A stretch of 64,000 nt of DNA, from contig NZ_AUBE01000003.1 in assembly GCF_000429085.1 (NCBI RefSeq), forward strand, positions 372,001 through 436,000, read 5' to 3'. This stretch comes from Streptomyces flavidovirens DSM 40150. GTDB lineage: Bacteria > Actinomycetota > Actinomycetes > Streptomycetales > Streptomycetaceae. The position numbers were made by a program, and so were the translations under genes. Positions 27,532-35,589 of this stretch are shown piece by piece; position 1 is the stretch's first letter; every line of letters begins with the position of its first letter. The notes beneath the pieces are model-generated. The model made no database searches and was not told the DNA's origin. It saw only the letters and a list, made by a program, of their open reading frames with translations.

Positions 27532-28304
27532 CAGTGCGGCACGACGCGATACACGTGGACGGCGCGCACTTCGCCTTCACCGACAGGTGGGGCGGGGTGA
27601 GCGCCGTTCCGTACGAAGAGCTCAACCTCGGCGGCGCGGTCGGCGACGACCCCGCCGCCGTGCGCGGGAACCGGGAACTGGCCGCCAGGTCACTCGGCCT
27701 CGACCCGGACCTGGTCGTCTGGATGAACCAGGTGCACGGGCGGGACGTCGCCGTGGTCGAAGGACCGTGGGGCGACGCCGAAGTTCCTTCCGTGGACGCG
27801 GTCGTGACCACCCGGCGCGGGCTCGCCCTCGCCGTACTCACCGCGGACTGCACACCCGTTCTGCTGGCCGACCCCGTCGCCGGTGTCGCGGCCGCCGCGC
27901 ACGCCGGGCGCCCCGGCATGGTCGCGGGGGTCGTTCCCGCCGCAGTCGAGGCGATGATCACACTGGGCGCCGATCCTTCCCGTATCACCGCGCGTACGGG
28001 GCCCGCCGTCTGCGGACGCTGCTACGAAGTCCCGGCGCGGATGCGGGACGAGGTCGCGCAGGTGGTGCCCGCGGCGTGGTCGCAGACCAGTTGGGGCACA
28101 CCGGCCGTCGATGTGAGCGCCGGAGTGCACGCCCAGCTCGAAGCGCTCGGGGTGCGCGACCGGTGGCAGTCGCCGGTGTGCACGCTGGAGTCGGGCGACC
28201 ACTTCTCGTACCGCCGCGACCGCACCACGGGGCGGCTCGCCGGATATGTCTGGCTAGGGGCCACCTCCGGTGCCCCTGAGGCCACGGGGGCAGGTAGGAC
28301 ATGA
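27528..28304 (+). CDS. pgeF: Multicopper-oxidase-like (YfiH/PgeF/LACC1) family protein
   Basis: A 258-aa cytoplasmic protein of the YfiH family, with the conserved metal and catalytic residues His70 (MNQVHG), Cys108 (TADCTP) and His125 (AHAGRPG). Family members have been described as purine-nucleoside-cleaving enzymes, and PgeF of E. coli as a peptidoglycan editing factor that prevents misincorporation of Ser into the stem peptide. Its position right after ftsZ (4-nt overlap) is widely conserved in Gram-positives. Confidence 0.9.
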   Translation: MTVRHDAIHVDGAHFAFTDRWGGVSAVPYEELNLGGAVGDDPAAVRGNRELAARSLGLDPDLVVWMNQVHGRDVAVVEGPWGDAEVPSVDAVVTTRRGLALAVLTADCTPVLLADPVAGVAAAAHAGRPGMVAGVVPAAVEAMITLGADPSRITARTGPAVCGRCYEVPARMRDEVAQVVPAAWSQTSWGTPAVDVSAGVHAQLEALGVRDRWQSPVCTLESGDHFSYRRDRTTGRLAGYVWLGATSGAPEATGAGRT

Positions 28305-29020
28305 CGGACCGTAAGCAGCAACTCGCCGCGAATCTGGCGCGGGTGGAGGAACGTATCGCCGCCGCGTGCGCGGCGGCGGGGCGGGCGCGTGACGAGGTGA
28401 CCCTGATCGTGGTCACCAAGACGTACCCCGCGAGCGATGTGCGTCTGCTCGCCGAACTCGGCGTACGCCACGTCGCGGAGAACAAGGACCAGGAAGCCGC
28501 CCCCAAGGCGGCCGAGTCGGCGGACCTGCCGGTCAGCTGGCATTTCGTCGGACAGCTCCAGACCAACAAGGTCCGTTCTGTGGCGAGTTACGCCGATGTG
28601 GTGCAGTCCGTGGACCGCGCCAAGCTCGTCACGGCGCTGTCAACCGCGGCGGTACGGGCCGGCCGCGAGCTCGACTGCCTCATCCAGGTCGCCCTCGACG
28701 CGGAGTCGGGCGAGCGGGGGGAGCGCGGCGGCGTCGCGCCCGACGGCATCGGGGAGTTGGCCGCGAAGGTGGCCGAAGCACCGGGCCTGAGGCTCGGCGG
28801 GCTGATGACCGTCGCGCCGCTCGCCGGACCGTACGCGGGACGTGAACAGGCGGCGTTCGAGCGGCTGATGGAATTCTCATCCACCCTGCGCGCCGCTCAT
28901 CCTGCTGCGAACATGGTCTCGGCAGGGATGAGTGCGGACCTTGAGCAGGCCGTGGCCGCCGGAGCGACACATGTACGCGTCGGTACTGCGGTGCTCGGAG
29001 TCCGACCCCGGCTCGGGTAA
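28301..29020 (+). CDS. YggS-family pyridoxal-5'-phosphate homeostasis protein
   Basis: A 239-aa TIM-barrel protein (alanine-racemase N-terminal fold) with the PLP-binding Lys40 in LIVVTKTYP. HFVGQLQTNKVRSV and GLMTVAPL follow, and SAGMSADLEQAVAAGATHVRVG near the C-terminus binds the phosphate. The family maintains PLP and amino-acid homeostasis without a defined catalytic reaction. It overlaps pgeF by 4 nt (ATGA) and precedes sepF, the usual dcw-downstream order. Confidence 0.93.
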   Translation: MTDRKQQLAANLARVEERIAAACAAAGRARDEVTLIVVTKTYPASDVRLLAELGVRHVAENKDQEAAPKAAESADLPVSWHFVGQLQTNKVRSVASYADVVQSVDRAKLVTALSTAAVRAGRELDCLIQVALDAESGERGERGGVAPDGIGELAAKVAEAPGLRLGGLMTVAPLAGPYAGREQAAFERLMEFSSTLRAAHPAANMVSAGMSADLEQAVAAGATHVRVGTAVLGVRPRLG

Positions 29021-29086
29021 CGTCGCGAAGCAAGTCGGACCACAGCAGAAAATATGGTCATTCCCACTGATAGGTGGGCGGGCCGA

Positions 29087-29139
29087 GTGGATCGCGGGCA
29101 CTTGGTGACGCTGCAACGTTGGCAACAAGGGCGATCCAC
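29087..29139 (+). repeat. Inverted repeat in the sepF leader
   Basis: GTGGATCGC (29087-29095) and GCGATCCAC (29131-29139) are perfect complements separated by 35 nt. The second arm ends 8 nt before the GGAGGA ribosome site of sepF, so folding could affect sepF translation. Confidence 0.6.
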
Positions 29140-29161
29140 CACAGAGCGGAGGACTCAGAGA

Positions 29162-29779
29162 ATGGCCGGCGCGATGCGCAAGATGGCGGTCTACCTCGGC
29201 CTCGTGGAGGACGATGGGTACGACGGCCGGGGTTTCGATCCCGATGACGATTTCGAGCCCGAGCCGGAGCCCGAGCGGGAGCACCGCCGGCACCAGCCCC
29301 CGCACCAGGAGCGGCACGAAGAGCCCGTCCGCGTGGTGCAGCCGCCCGCGCAGCGCGAGCCGGTGCCCCACTCCGTTCCGCTTCCGGCAGAAAGCGGACG
29401 ACCGGCACGTATCGCCCCCGTGGCATCCATCACACCTGAACGTCCGAACCTGGAGAAGAACGCGCCGGTGATCATGCCCAAGGTTGTGTCCGAGCGGGAG
29501 CCCTACCGCATCACCACGCTGCACCCGCGGACCTACAACGAGGCCCGTACCATCGGGGAACACTTCCGCGAGGGCACTCCGGTGATCATGAATCTGACCG
29601 AGATGGATGACACGGACGCGAAGCGACTTGTCGACTTTGCCGCGGGACTCGTCTTCGGTCTGCATGGCAGCATTGAACGCGTGACGCAGAAGGTGTTCCT
29701 GTTGTCGCCTGCTAACGTCGATGTCACGGCGGAGGACAAGGCCCGTATCGCAGAGGGCGGTTTCTTCAACCAGAGCTGA
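29162..29779 (+). CDS. sepF: Cell division protein SepF
   Basis: A 205-aa protein that tethers FtsZ to the membrane. The N-terminus [17 protein letters not shown] is the expected membrane-binding amphipathic segment. A long acidic, Pro/Glu-rich linker follows, and then the SepF core (about 105-195) with [20 protein letters not shown] and [16 protein letters not shown] 29162 is chosen for its GGAGGA site; the frame is open further upstream but does not resemble SepF there. Streptomyces has additional SepF-like paralogues; this dcw-linked copy is the main one. Confidence 0.95.
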   Translation: MAGAMRKMAVYLGLVEDDGYDGRGFDPDDDFEPEPEPEREHRRHQPPHQERHEEPVRVVQPPAQREPVPHSVPLPAESGRPARIAPVASITPERPNLEKNAPVIMPKVVSEREPYRITTLHPRTYNEARTIGEHFREGTPVIMNLTEMDDTDAKRLVDFAAGLVFGLHGSIERVTQKVFLLSPANVDVTAEDKARIAEGGFFNQS

Positions 29780-29850
29780 GACACGACACACGGAACGAAA
29801 CCCGGCCGGGAGGCCGGAGCCACGAGAGCACGGGGAGAGGGAAGCGCGAG

Positions 29851-30135
29851 ATGAGCGTCGCACTACAGGTGATCTACATCGCGCTGATGTGCTTCCTGAT
29901 CGTCCTGATCTTCCGGCTGGTCATGGATTACGTCTTCCAGTTCGCGCGCTCATGGGAACCCGGCAAGGCGATGGTGGTCGTTCTGGAGGCCACTTACACT
30001 GTCACCGATCCACCGCTCAAGCTTCTGCGGCGGTTCATTCCGCCGCTGCGTCTCGGGGGCGTGGCACTCGACCTGTCCTTCTTCGTTCTGATGATCATCG
30101 TTTACATCCTGATCAGCATTGTGGTCAGGCTGTGA
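29851..30135 (+). CDS. sepG: YggT-family membrane protein (YlmG/SepG)
   Basis: A 94-aa protein with two transmembrane helices (about 5-25 and 70-92) around a conserved amphipathic segment (TDPPLKLLRRFIPPLRLGGVALDLS). This is the YggT/YlmG fold. The position between sepF and divIVA matches SepG, described in Streptomyces venezuelae as a membrane protein needed for correct placement of SsgB at sporulation septa. The ATG start follows a [13 protein letters not shown] site. Confidence 0.92.
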   Translation: MSVALQVIYIALMCFLIVLIFRLVMDYVFQFARSWEPGKAMVVVLEATYTVTDPPLKLLRRFIPPLRLGGVALDLSFFVLMIIVYILISIVVRL

Positions 30136-30184
30136 GCGATACGGTCTTGCCGACTGCCGACGACTACGTAGAGGTGAAGAAGAG

Positions 30185-31393
30185 ATGCCGTTGACCCCCG
30201 AGGACGTGCGGAACAAGCAGTTCACGACCGTCCGCCTCCGAGAAGGCTATGACGAGGACGAGGTCGATGCCTTCCTCGACGAGGTCGAAGCTGAACTGAC
30301 GCGCCTGCTGCGCGAGAACGAGGATCTGCGCGCGAAGCTGGCCGCCGCGACGCGTGCCGCCGCGCAGAACCAGCAGCAGCAGGGTATGCGCAAGCCGCCG
30401 GAGCAGCAGGATCGTCCCGGCGCGCCTGTGCCCGCCGCCATATCCGGTCCGCCGGTCCAGCAGCAGCCGCCGCAGATGGGTCCGCCCCAGCTGCCCGGCG
30501 CCCCGCAGCTTCCCGCCGGTCCCAGTGGTCACGGCCAGCAGGGCCAGCACGGCCAGGGTCAGCTCGGTCAGGGCCAGCACGGCCAGGGCCAGCACGGTCC
30601 CGGTCCGATGGGGCAGGGTCCCATGGGTCAGGGTCAGATGCAGGGCCAGATGGGCCAGCAGATGGGTCAGGGCCAAATGGGTCAGGGCCAGATGGGCCAG
30701 GGTCCCATGGGCGGTCCGATGGGCGGCCCCATGGGCGGCCACGGTCCGCAGCTCCCGCAGCCCGGCCAGGGCCCCGGCGGCGACAGCGCCGCGCGTGTGC
30801 TCTCGCTGGCGCAGCAGACCGCCGACCAGGCGATCGCCGAGGCCCGTTCCGAGGCCAACAAGATCGTCGGTGAGGCACGCAGCCGCGCCGAGGGTCTGGA
30901 GCGGGACGCCCGTGCGAAGGCGGACGCGCTGGAGCGGGACGCGCAGGAGAAGCACCGTGTGGCGATGGGCTCGCTGGAGTCGGCCCGCGCGACGCTGGAG
31001 CGCAAGGTCGAGGACCTGCGCGGCTTCGAGCGCGAGTACCGGACCCGGCTGAAGTCCTACCTGGAGAGCCAGCTGCGTCAGCTGGAGACCCAGGCGGACG
31101 ACTCGCTGGCTCCGCCGCGGACCCCGGCGACCGCGTCGCTGCCGCCGGCTCCGCAGATGAGCGGGTCGATGGCGCCGGCCGGTGCGGGTGCGATGGGGCA
31201 CTCCATGGGTGGCAACCCGTCGATGGGCGGCCACGGTGGTCCGTCCTCGAACGGTCCGTCGTACGGCGGCCAGCAGCAGATGTCGCCGGCGATGACTCAG
31301 CCGATGGCTCCGGTTCGGCCGCAGGCGCCGCAGCCGATGCAGCAGGCGCCTTCGCCGATGCGCGGGTTCCTGATCGACGAGGACGACAACTGA
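30185..31393 (+). CDS. divIVA: DivIVA polar growth determinant
   Basis: A 402-aa cytoskeletal protein that marks hyphal tips and recruits wall synthesis. The lipid-binding N-terminal domain is MPLTPEDVRNKQFTTVRLRE with GYDEDEVDAFLDEVEAEL and a first coiled coil to about residue 60. A Gln/Gly/Met/Pro linker with near-tandem GQGQMGQ/GQHGQG units follows (about 60-200). A second coiled coil (about 205-310) and a Gly/Met/Pro-rich tail ending MRGFLIDEDDN come last. ATG 30185 is chosen as the conserved MPLTPEDV start. DivIVA is essential in S. coelicolor. Confidence 0.96.
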   Translation: MPLTPEDVRNKQFTTVRLREGYDEDEVDAFLDEVEAELTRLLRENEDLRAKLAAATRAAAQNQQQQGMRKPPEQQDRPGAPVPAAISGPPVQQQPPQMGPPQLPGAPQLPAGPSGHGQQGQHGQGQLGQGQHGQGQHGPGPMGQGPMGQGQMQGQMGQQMGQGQMGQGQMGQGPMGGPMGGPMGGHGPQLPQPGQGPGGDSAARVLSLAQQTADQAIAEARSEANKIVGEARSRAEGLERDARAKADALERDAQEKHRVAMGSLESARATLERKVEDLRGFEREYRTRLKSYLESQLRQLETQADDSLAPPRTPATASLPPAPQMSGSMAPAGAGAMGHSMGGNPSMGGHGGPSSNGPSYGGQQQMSPAMTQPMAPVRPQAPQPMQQAPSPMRGFLIDEDDN

Positions 31394-31434
31394 CGGGGGT
31401 GCGCGCGCTGAGCGCGTAGCCGTCGGCAGGCTGA

Positions 31435-31476
31435 GGGCCGGGCCCCGGGGATCTATCCCCGGGGCCCGGCCCTTTC
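31435..31476 (+). terminator. Terminator of the divIVA transcript
   Basis: A 17-bp perfect GC-rich stem (31435-31451/31456-31472) with a 4-nt loop is followed by TTTCG. It sits 42 nt after the divIVA stop. Confidence 0.88.
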
Positions 31477-31580
31477 GCGTACGCGCGCGTACGGACGGCG
31501 CCTGCGGCGAGCTTGTTCCCCACCCCGCCCCTCCCCGCTGTGACATTGTGCGGCTCCGCCGCGCGAGGGGCGCCGCCCCA

Positions 31581-31612
31581 GACCCCGGTCCTCAAACGCC
31601 GGACGGGCTGAG
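31581..31612 (+). repeat. Streptomyces intergenic repeat, copy 1
   Basis: Core TCCTCAAACGCCGGACGGGC preceded by GACCCCGG. The same 32-nt unit recurs at 31645-31676, inverted at 31743-31764, and with variation at 54805-54837. I know this motif as frequent in Streptomyces intergenic DNA. The spacer 31473-31831 holds these repeats and no credible gene. Confidence 0.85.
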
Positions 31613-31644
31613 TATGCCAGGGGTGCTGCCGGGGGTCCGCCCCG

Positions 31645-31676
31645 GACCCCGGTCCTCAAACGCCGGACGGGCTGAG
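31645..31676 (+). repeat. Streptomyces intergenic repeat, copy 2
   Basis: Identical over 32 nt to copy 1 (31581-31612) and 64 nt away in the same orientation. It forms an inverted pair with copy 3. Confidence 0.85.
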
Positions 31677-31742
31677 GTGGCCGGGGTGGGTTGCTGGGGT
31701 TCCGGCCTGGGCCGGCTGAGAGTTGCCGCTGTGCGGCAATTC

Positions 31743-31764
31743 CAGCCCGTCCGGCGTTTGAGGA
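31743..31764 (-). repeat. Streptomyces intergenic repeat, copy 3 (inverted)
   Basis: Exact reverse complement of the 22-nt core of copies 1 and 2. RNA across 31653-31764 could form a long hairpin with a loop of about 70 nt. Confidence 0.85.
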
Positions 31765-31830
31765 CGCGCCCGTAGGGCGTTCGGGGTCTGGGGCTTGCCC
31801 CAGGTCGGGGAGGGGCGGGTCGGGGAAACG

Positions 31831-31872
31831 TGAACGGGCCCGGTCGACACTCACGTCGGCCGGGCCCGTTCG
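31831..31872 (-). terminator. Terminator of ileS
   Basis: Stem GAACGGGCCCGG/CCGGGCCCGTTC (31832-31843/31860-31871). On the minus strand it is followed by ACGTTTCC. It lies 9 nt after the ileS stop and faces the divIVA terminator. Confidence 0.8.
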
Positions 31873-31879
31873 CTGGAGG

Positions 31880-34800
31880 TTACGCCTCGGCCTTGCGGAG
31901 GCGGAAGGTCAGGGACAGCCCCTCGTCCGTGAAGGGGGCGCCGTACGTGGCGTCCGCTTCCGACGAGGCGAAGTCCAGGGCCAGGACCTCGTCCGCGATC
32001 AGGGCCGCGTGCTCGGACAGGGCCGCCGCCGTCTCCGGGGAGTCCGCCGACCAGCGGACCGCGATGCGGTCCGCGACGTCCAGGCCGCTGTTCTTGCGCG
32101 CCTCCTGGATCAGGCGGATCGCGTCACGTGCCAGGCCCGCGCGCCGCAGCTCCGGGGTGATCTCCAGGTCGAGCGCGACCGTCGCGCCCGAGTCGGAGGC
32201 CACCGACCAGCCCTCACGCGGCGTCTCGGTGATGATCACCTCGTCGGGGGAGAGGGAGACCGTCTCGCCGTCGACCGCGACCGTCGCCGTTCCCTCGCGC
32301 AGGGCCAGGGAGAGCGCCGCCGCGTCCGCCTCCGCCACCGCCTTGGCCACCGCCTGGACGCCCTTGCCGAAGCGCTTGCCCAGCGCGCGGAAGTTCGCCT
32401 TGGCGGTGGTGTCGACCAGGGAGCCGCCCACCTCCGAGAGGGAGGCGAGCGAGGAGACGTTCAGCTCCTCGGTGATCTGGGCCTGGAGCTCCGGAGTCAG
32501 GGACTCGAAGCCCGAGGCCGCCACCAGAGCGCGCGACAGTGGCTGGCGGGTCTTGACGCCCGACTCCGCGCGCGTCGCGCGGCCCAGCTCGACGAGGCGG
32601 CGTACCAGCGCCATCTGCTGGGAGAGGGTGGGGTCGATGGCGGTCAGGTCGGGCTCGGGCCAGGTGGAGAGGTGGACCGACTCCGGGGCGCCGGGGGTGA
32701 CGGGCACGATCATGTCCTGCCAGACCCGCTCGGTGATGAACGGGGTGAGCGGGGCCATCAGGCGGGTGACCGTCTCCACCACGTCGTGCAGGGTCCGCAG
32801 CGCCGCCTTGTCGCCCTGCCAGAAGCGGCGGCGGGAGCGGCGTACGTACCAGTTCGAGAGGTCGTCGACGAAGGCGGAGAGGAGCTTGCCCGCCCGCTGG
32901 GTGTCGTACGACTCCAGGGACTGGGTGACCTGGTCCGTCAGGGCGTGGAGCTCGGACAGGAGCCAGCGGTCCAGGACCGGGCGGTCCGCCGGAGCCGGGT
33001 CCGCGGCGCTGGGGGCCCAGTTCGACGTACGGGCGTACAGGGCCTGGAAGGCGACCGTGTTCCAGTACGTGAGGAGGGTTTTCCTCACCACCTCCTGGAT
33101 CGTGCTGTGGCCTACTCGGCGCGCCGCCCACGGCGAGCCGCCGGCCGCCATGAACCAGCGGACCGCGTCGGCGCCGTGCTGGTCCATGAGCGGGATGGGC
33201 TGGAGGATGTTGCCGAGGTGCTTCGACATCTTCCGGCCGTCCTCGGCGAGGATGTGGCCCAGGCAGACGACGTTCTCGTACGACGACTTGTCGAAGACCA
33301 GCGTGCCCACCGCCATGAGCGTGTAGAACCAGCCGCGGGTCTGGTCGATCGCCTCCGAGATGAACTGCGCCGGGTAGCGCTGCTCGAAGAGCTCCTTGTT
33401 CTCGTACGGGTAGCCGTACTGCGCGAACGGCATCGAGCCCGAGTCGTACCAGGCGTCGATCACCTCGGGAACGCGCATCGCGGTCAGCGAGCAGCCCTCG
33501 CCGGTGCAGGGGAAGGTGACCGCGTCGATGTACGGGCGGTGCGGGTCCAGGGACGACTGGTCGGTGCCGGTGAGGTCCGAGAGCTCGGCCAGCGAACCCA
33601 CGCACGTGAGGTGGTTGTCCTCGCAGCGCCAGATGGGCAGCGGGGTGCCCCAGTAGCGGTTGCGGGACAGCGCCCAGTCGATGTTGTTGTTCAGCCAGTC
33701 GCCGAAGCGGCCCTGCTTCACCGACTCCGGGAACCAGTTCGTCTTCTCGTTCTCGCGCAGCATCGCGTCCTTGACCGCGGTGGTCCTGATGTACCAGGAC
33801 GGCTGTGCGTAGTAGAGGAGCGCGGTGTGGCAGCGCCAGCAGTGCGGGTAGCTGTGCTCGTACGGGGTGTGGCGGAAGAGCACACCGCGCGTGTCCAGGT
33901 CCGCGGTGAGGGCCTCGTCGGCCTTCTTGAAGAACTGGCCGCCGACGAGGGCGAGTTCCGGGGCGAAGGTGCCGTCGGGGAGCACCGGGTTGACGACCGG
34001 CAGGCCGTACGCCCGGCAGGTCCTGAGGTCGTCCTCACCGAAGGCGGGGGCCTGGTGGACCAGACCCGTGCCGTCCTCCGTCGTCACGTAGTCGGCGTTC
34101 ACCACGAAGTGGGCCGGCTCCGGGAACTCCACGAGGGCGAAGGGGCGCTCGTACGTCCAGCGCTCCATCTCCGCGCCGGTGAAGGTCCGGCCCGTCGCCT
34201 CCCAGCCCTCGCCGAGGGACTTTTCGAGGAGGGGCTGGGCCACGACCAGCTTCTCCTCGCCGTTCGTCGCCACGGCGTACGTCACGTCGGGGTGGGCCGC
34301 CACCGCCGTGTTGGACACCAGGGTCCAGGGGGTCGTCGTCCAGATCAGCAGCGCCGCCTCGCCCGCGAGCGGGCCCGAGGTGAGGGGGAAGCGGACGAAG
34401 ACGGAAGGGTCTACGACCGTCTCGTAACCCTGCGCCAGCTCGTGGTCGGACAGGCCGGTGCCGCAGCGGGGGCACCAGGGGGCGACGCGGTGATCCTGGA
34501 CCAGCAGGTCCTTGTTGAAGATCTCCTTCAGCGACCACCAGACGGACTGGACGTACGACGGGTCCATGGTCCGGTACGCGTCGTCGAGGTCGACCCAGTA
34601 GCCCATGCGGGTCGTGAGCTCGGCGAAGGCGTCGGTGTGGCGGGTCACCGACTCGCGGCACTTCGCGTTGAACTCCGCGATGCCGTACTCCTCGATGTCC
34701 TTCTTGCCGTTGAAGCCCAGTTCCTTCTCGACGGCGAGCTCGACCGGCAGGCCGTGGCAGTCCCAGCCGGCCTTGCGGGCGACGTGGTAGCCGCGCATGG

Positions 34801-35023
34801 TGCGAAAGCGCGGGAAGACGTCCTTGAAGACGCGGGCCTCGATGTGGTGCGCGCCCGGCATGCCGTTGGCGGTGGGCGGGCCCTCGTAGAACACCCACTC
34901 CGGGCGTCCCTCGGACTGTTCGAGACTCTTCGAGAAGACCTTGTTCTCGCGCCAGAAATCGAGCACGGCGTGCTCGAGCGCGGGAAGGTCGACCTGGGCG
35001 GGCACCTGGCGGTACAGCGACAT
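31880..35023 (-). CDS. ileS: Isoleucyl-tRNA synthetase
   Basis: A 1047-aa class I synthetase charging tRNA-Ile. The N-terminal catalytic signature reads YEGPPTANGMPGAHHIEAR, so the HIGH element is the variant PGAH/AHH at residues 54-60. KMSKH lies at 598-602, the CP1 editing insert lies between, and a long anticodon-binding C-terminus follows. ATG 35023 is set by GGAGGA 6 nt upstream and by the T-box sequestering helix that covers that site. The frame is open further upstream through the leader, which is non-coding. Confidence 0.97.
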   Translation of the reverse strand: MSLYRQVPAQVDLPALEHAVLDFWRENKVFSKSLEQSEGRPEWVFYEGPPTANGMPGAHHIEARVFKDVFPRFRTMRGYHVARKAGWDCHGLPVELAVEKELGFNGKKDIEEYGIAEFNAKCRESVTRHTDAFAELTTRMGYWVDLDDAYRTMDPSYVQSVWWSLKEIFNKDLLVQDHRVAPWCPRCGTGLSDHELAQGYETVVDPSVFVRFPLTSGPLAGEAALLIWTTTPWTLVSNTAVAAHPDVTYAVATNGEEKLVVAQPLLEKSLGEGWEATGRTFTGAEMERWTYERPFALVEFPEPAHFVVNADYVTTEDGTGLVHQAPAFGEDDLRTCRAYGLPVVNPVLPDGTFAPELALVGGQFFKKADEALTADLDTRGVLFRHTPYEHSYPHCWRCHTALLYYAQPSWYIRTTAVKDAMLRENEKTNWFPESVKQGRFGDWLNNNIDWALSRNRYWGTPLPIWRCEDNHLTCVGSLAELSDLTGTDQSSLDPHRPYIDAVTFPCTGEGCSLTAMRVPEVIDAWYDSGSMPFAQYGYPYENKELFEQRYPAQFISEAIDQTRGWFYTLMAVGTLVFDKSSYENVVCLGHILAEDGRKMSKHLGNILQPIPLMDQHGADAVRWFMAAGGSPWAARRVGHSTIQEVVRKTLLTYWNTVAFQALYARTSNWAPSAADPAPADRPVLDRWLLSELHALTDQVTQSLESYDTQRAGKLLSAFVDDLSNWYVRRSRRRFWQGDKAALRTLHDVVETVTRLMAPLTPFITERVWQDMIVPVTPGAPESVHLSTWPEPDLTAIDPTLSQQMALVRRLVELGRATRAESGVKTRQPLSRALVAASGFESLTPELQAQITEELNVSSLASLSEVGGSLVDTTAKANFRALGKRFGKGVQAVAKAVAEADAAALSLALREGTATVAVDGETVSLSPDEVIITETPREGWSVASDSGATVALDLEITPELRRAGLARDAIRLIQEARKNSGLDVADRIAVRWSADSPETAAALSEHAALIADEVLALDFASSEADATYGAPFTDEGLSLTFRLRKAEA

Positions 35024-35276
35024 CGATTCCTCCGGCGGACTGTGACTTCCGTCGGAGGGACGAGAGCGCTGGGCTCCCGCGGTACCACCCTCCTTGGCCC
35101 CGGGCGGCGCCCGTGACCCCCTCATTGGGGCAGCGATGCCGGTTCTACTGGCCTTGCGTCCGTGGGCGGAGCCCACGGGTTCAAAGCTTTCTTCCGGCGG
35201 CTCAGGGGTGATGCTTCACGCCGCGCTCGCCGCCGGGCTCACACCGTCCCCGGATCGCTCTTGGCTGCGTACGACG
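35024..35276 (-). promoter_or_regulatory. ileS T-box leader (translational type)
   Basis: The conserved T-box AGGGTGGTACCGCGG lies at 35091-35077 on the minus strand. Upstream is a compact Stem I region (GGGGACGGTGTGAGCCCGGC) with an ATC specifier at 35212-35210 (isoleucine codon), then CTGAGCCGCCGGAAGAAAGC. Downstream, CCTCCGACGG (35058-35049) pairs with CCGCCGGAGG (35038-35029), burying the GGAGGA ribosome site. There is no T-run terminator. Uncharged tRNA-Ile should expose the site and raise ileS translation, as known for actinobacterial ileS T-boxes. Confidence 0.92.
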
Positions 35277-35589
35277 CTACTCGTCCCCTTCGAGGCCTTT
35301 CGCTGCGCCCAGTGTACGGGCCGGGGGACTGCGCGGCCGCCGGGTTTTCGCGCGGCGCCGGAGCGTACGCCGATAACCCGAATGGCCATACGCCGTCCTG
35401 CGGACTCCGCCCGCGCCCGCCGGAGCGGATTACCGGGCGGAGAGCTGGGCACAACCGATGCAGGCTCAGCGTGTCCGGCGTGCGGCGGGGCCGAACCGGC
35501 GGCGTGCCCCGTTGCCGCGGGGCTGGGGTCGACTTATCGTCCCAGCACGATGCGCGAGCAAGATCACAATATGTGAAGGGGCTGCGGCC
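35277..35589. other. Divergent promoter region of ileS and the DksA-like gene
   Basis: No gene is supported here. On the minus strand TACACT (about 35317-35312) could be the ileS -10 element upstream of the T-box. The plus-strand gene has GAAGGGG shortly before its ATG. A frame open from 35458 belongs to no protein domain before residue M at 35590. Confidence 0.4.

Noticed and set aside
30540..30760. CRISPR-like short repeats within divIVA
   Set aside because: Repeats encode the Gln/Gly/Met linker in frame, have no unique spacers and lie inside a conserved gene.
31691..35116. Plus-strand frame of 1141 codons opposite ileS
   Set aside because: Antisense to a complete IleRS with all signatures; it also crosses two terminators and the T-box.
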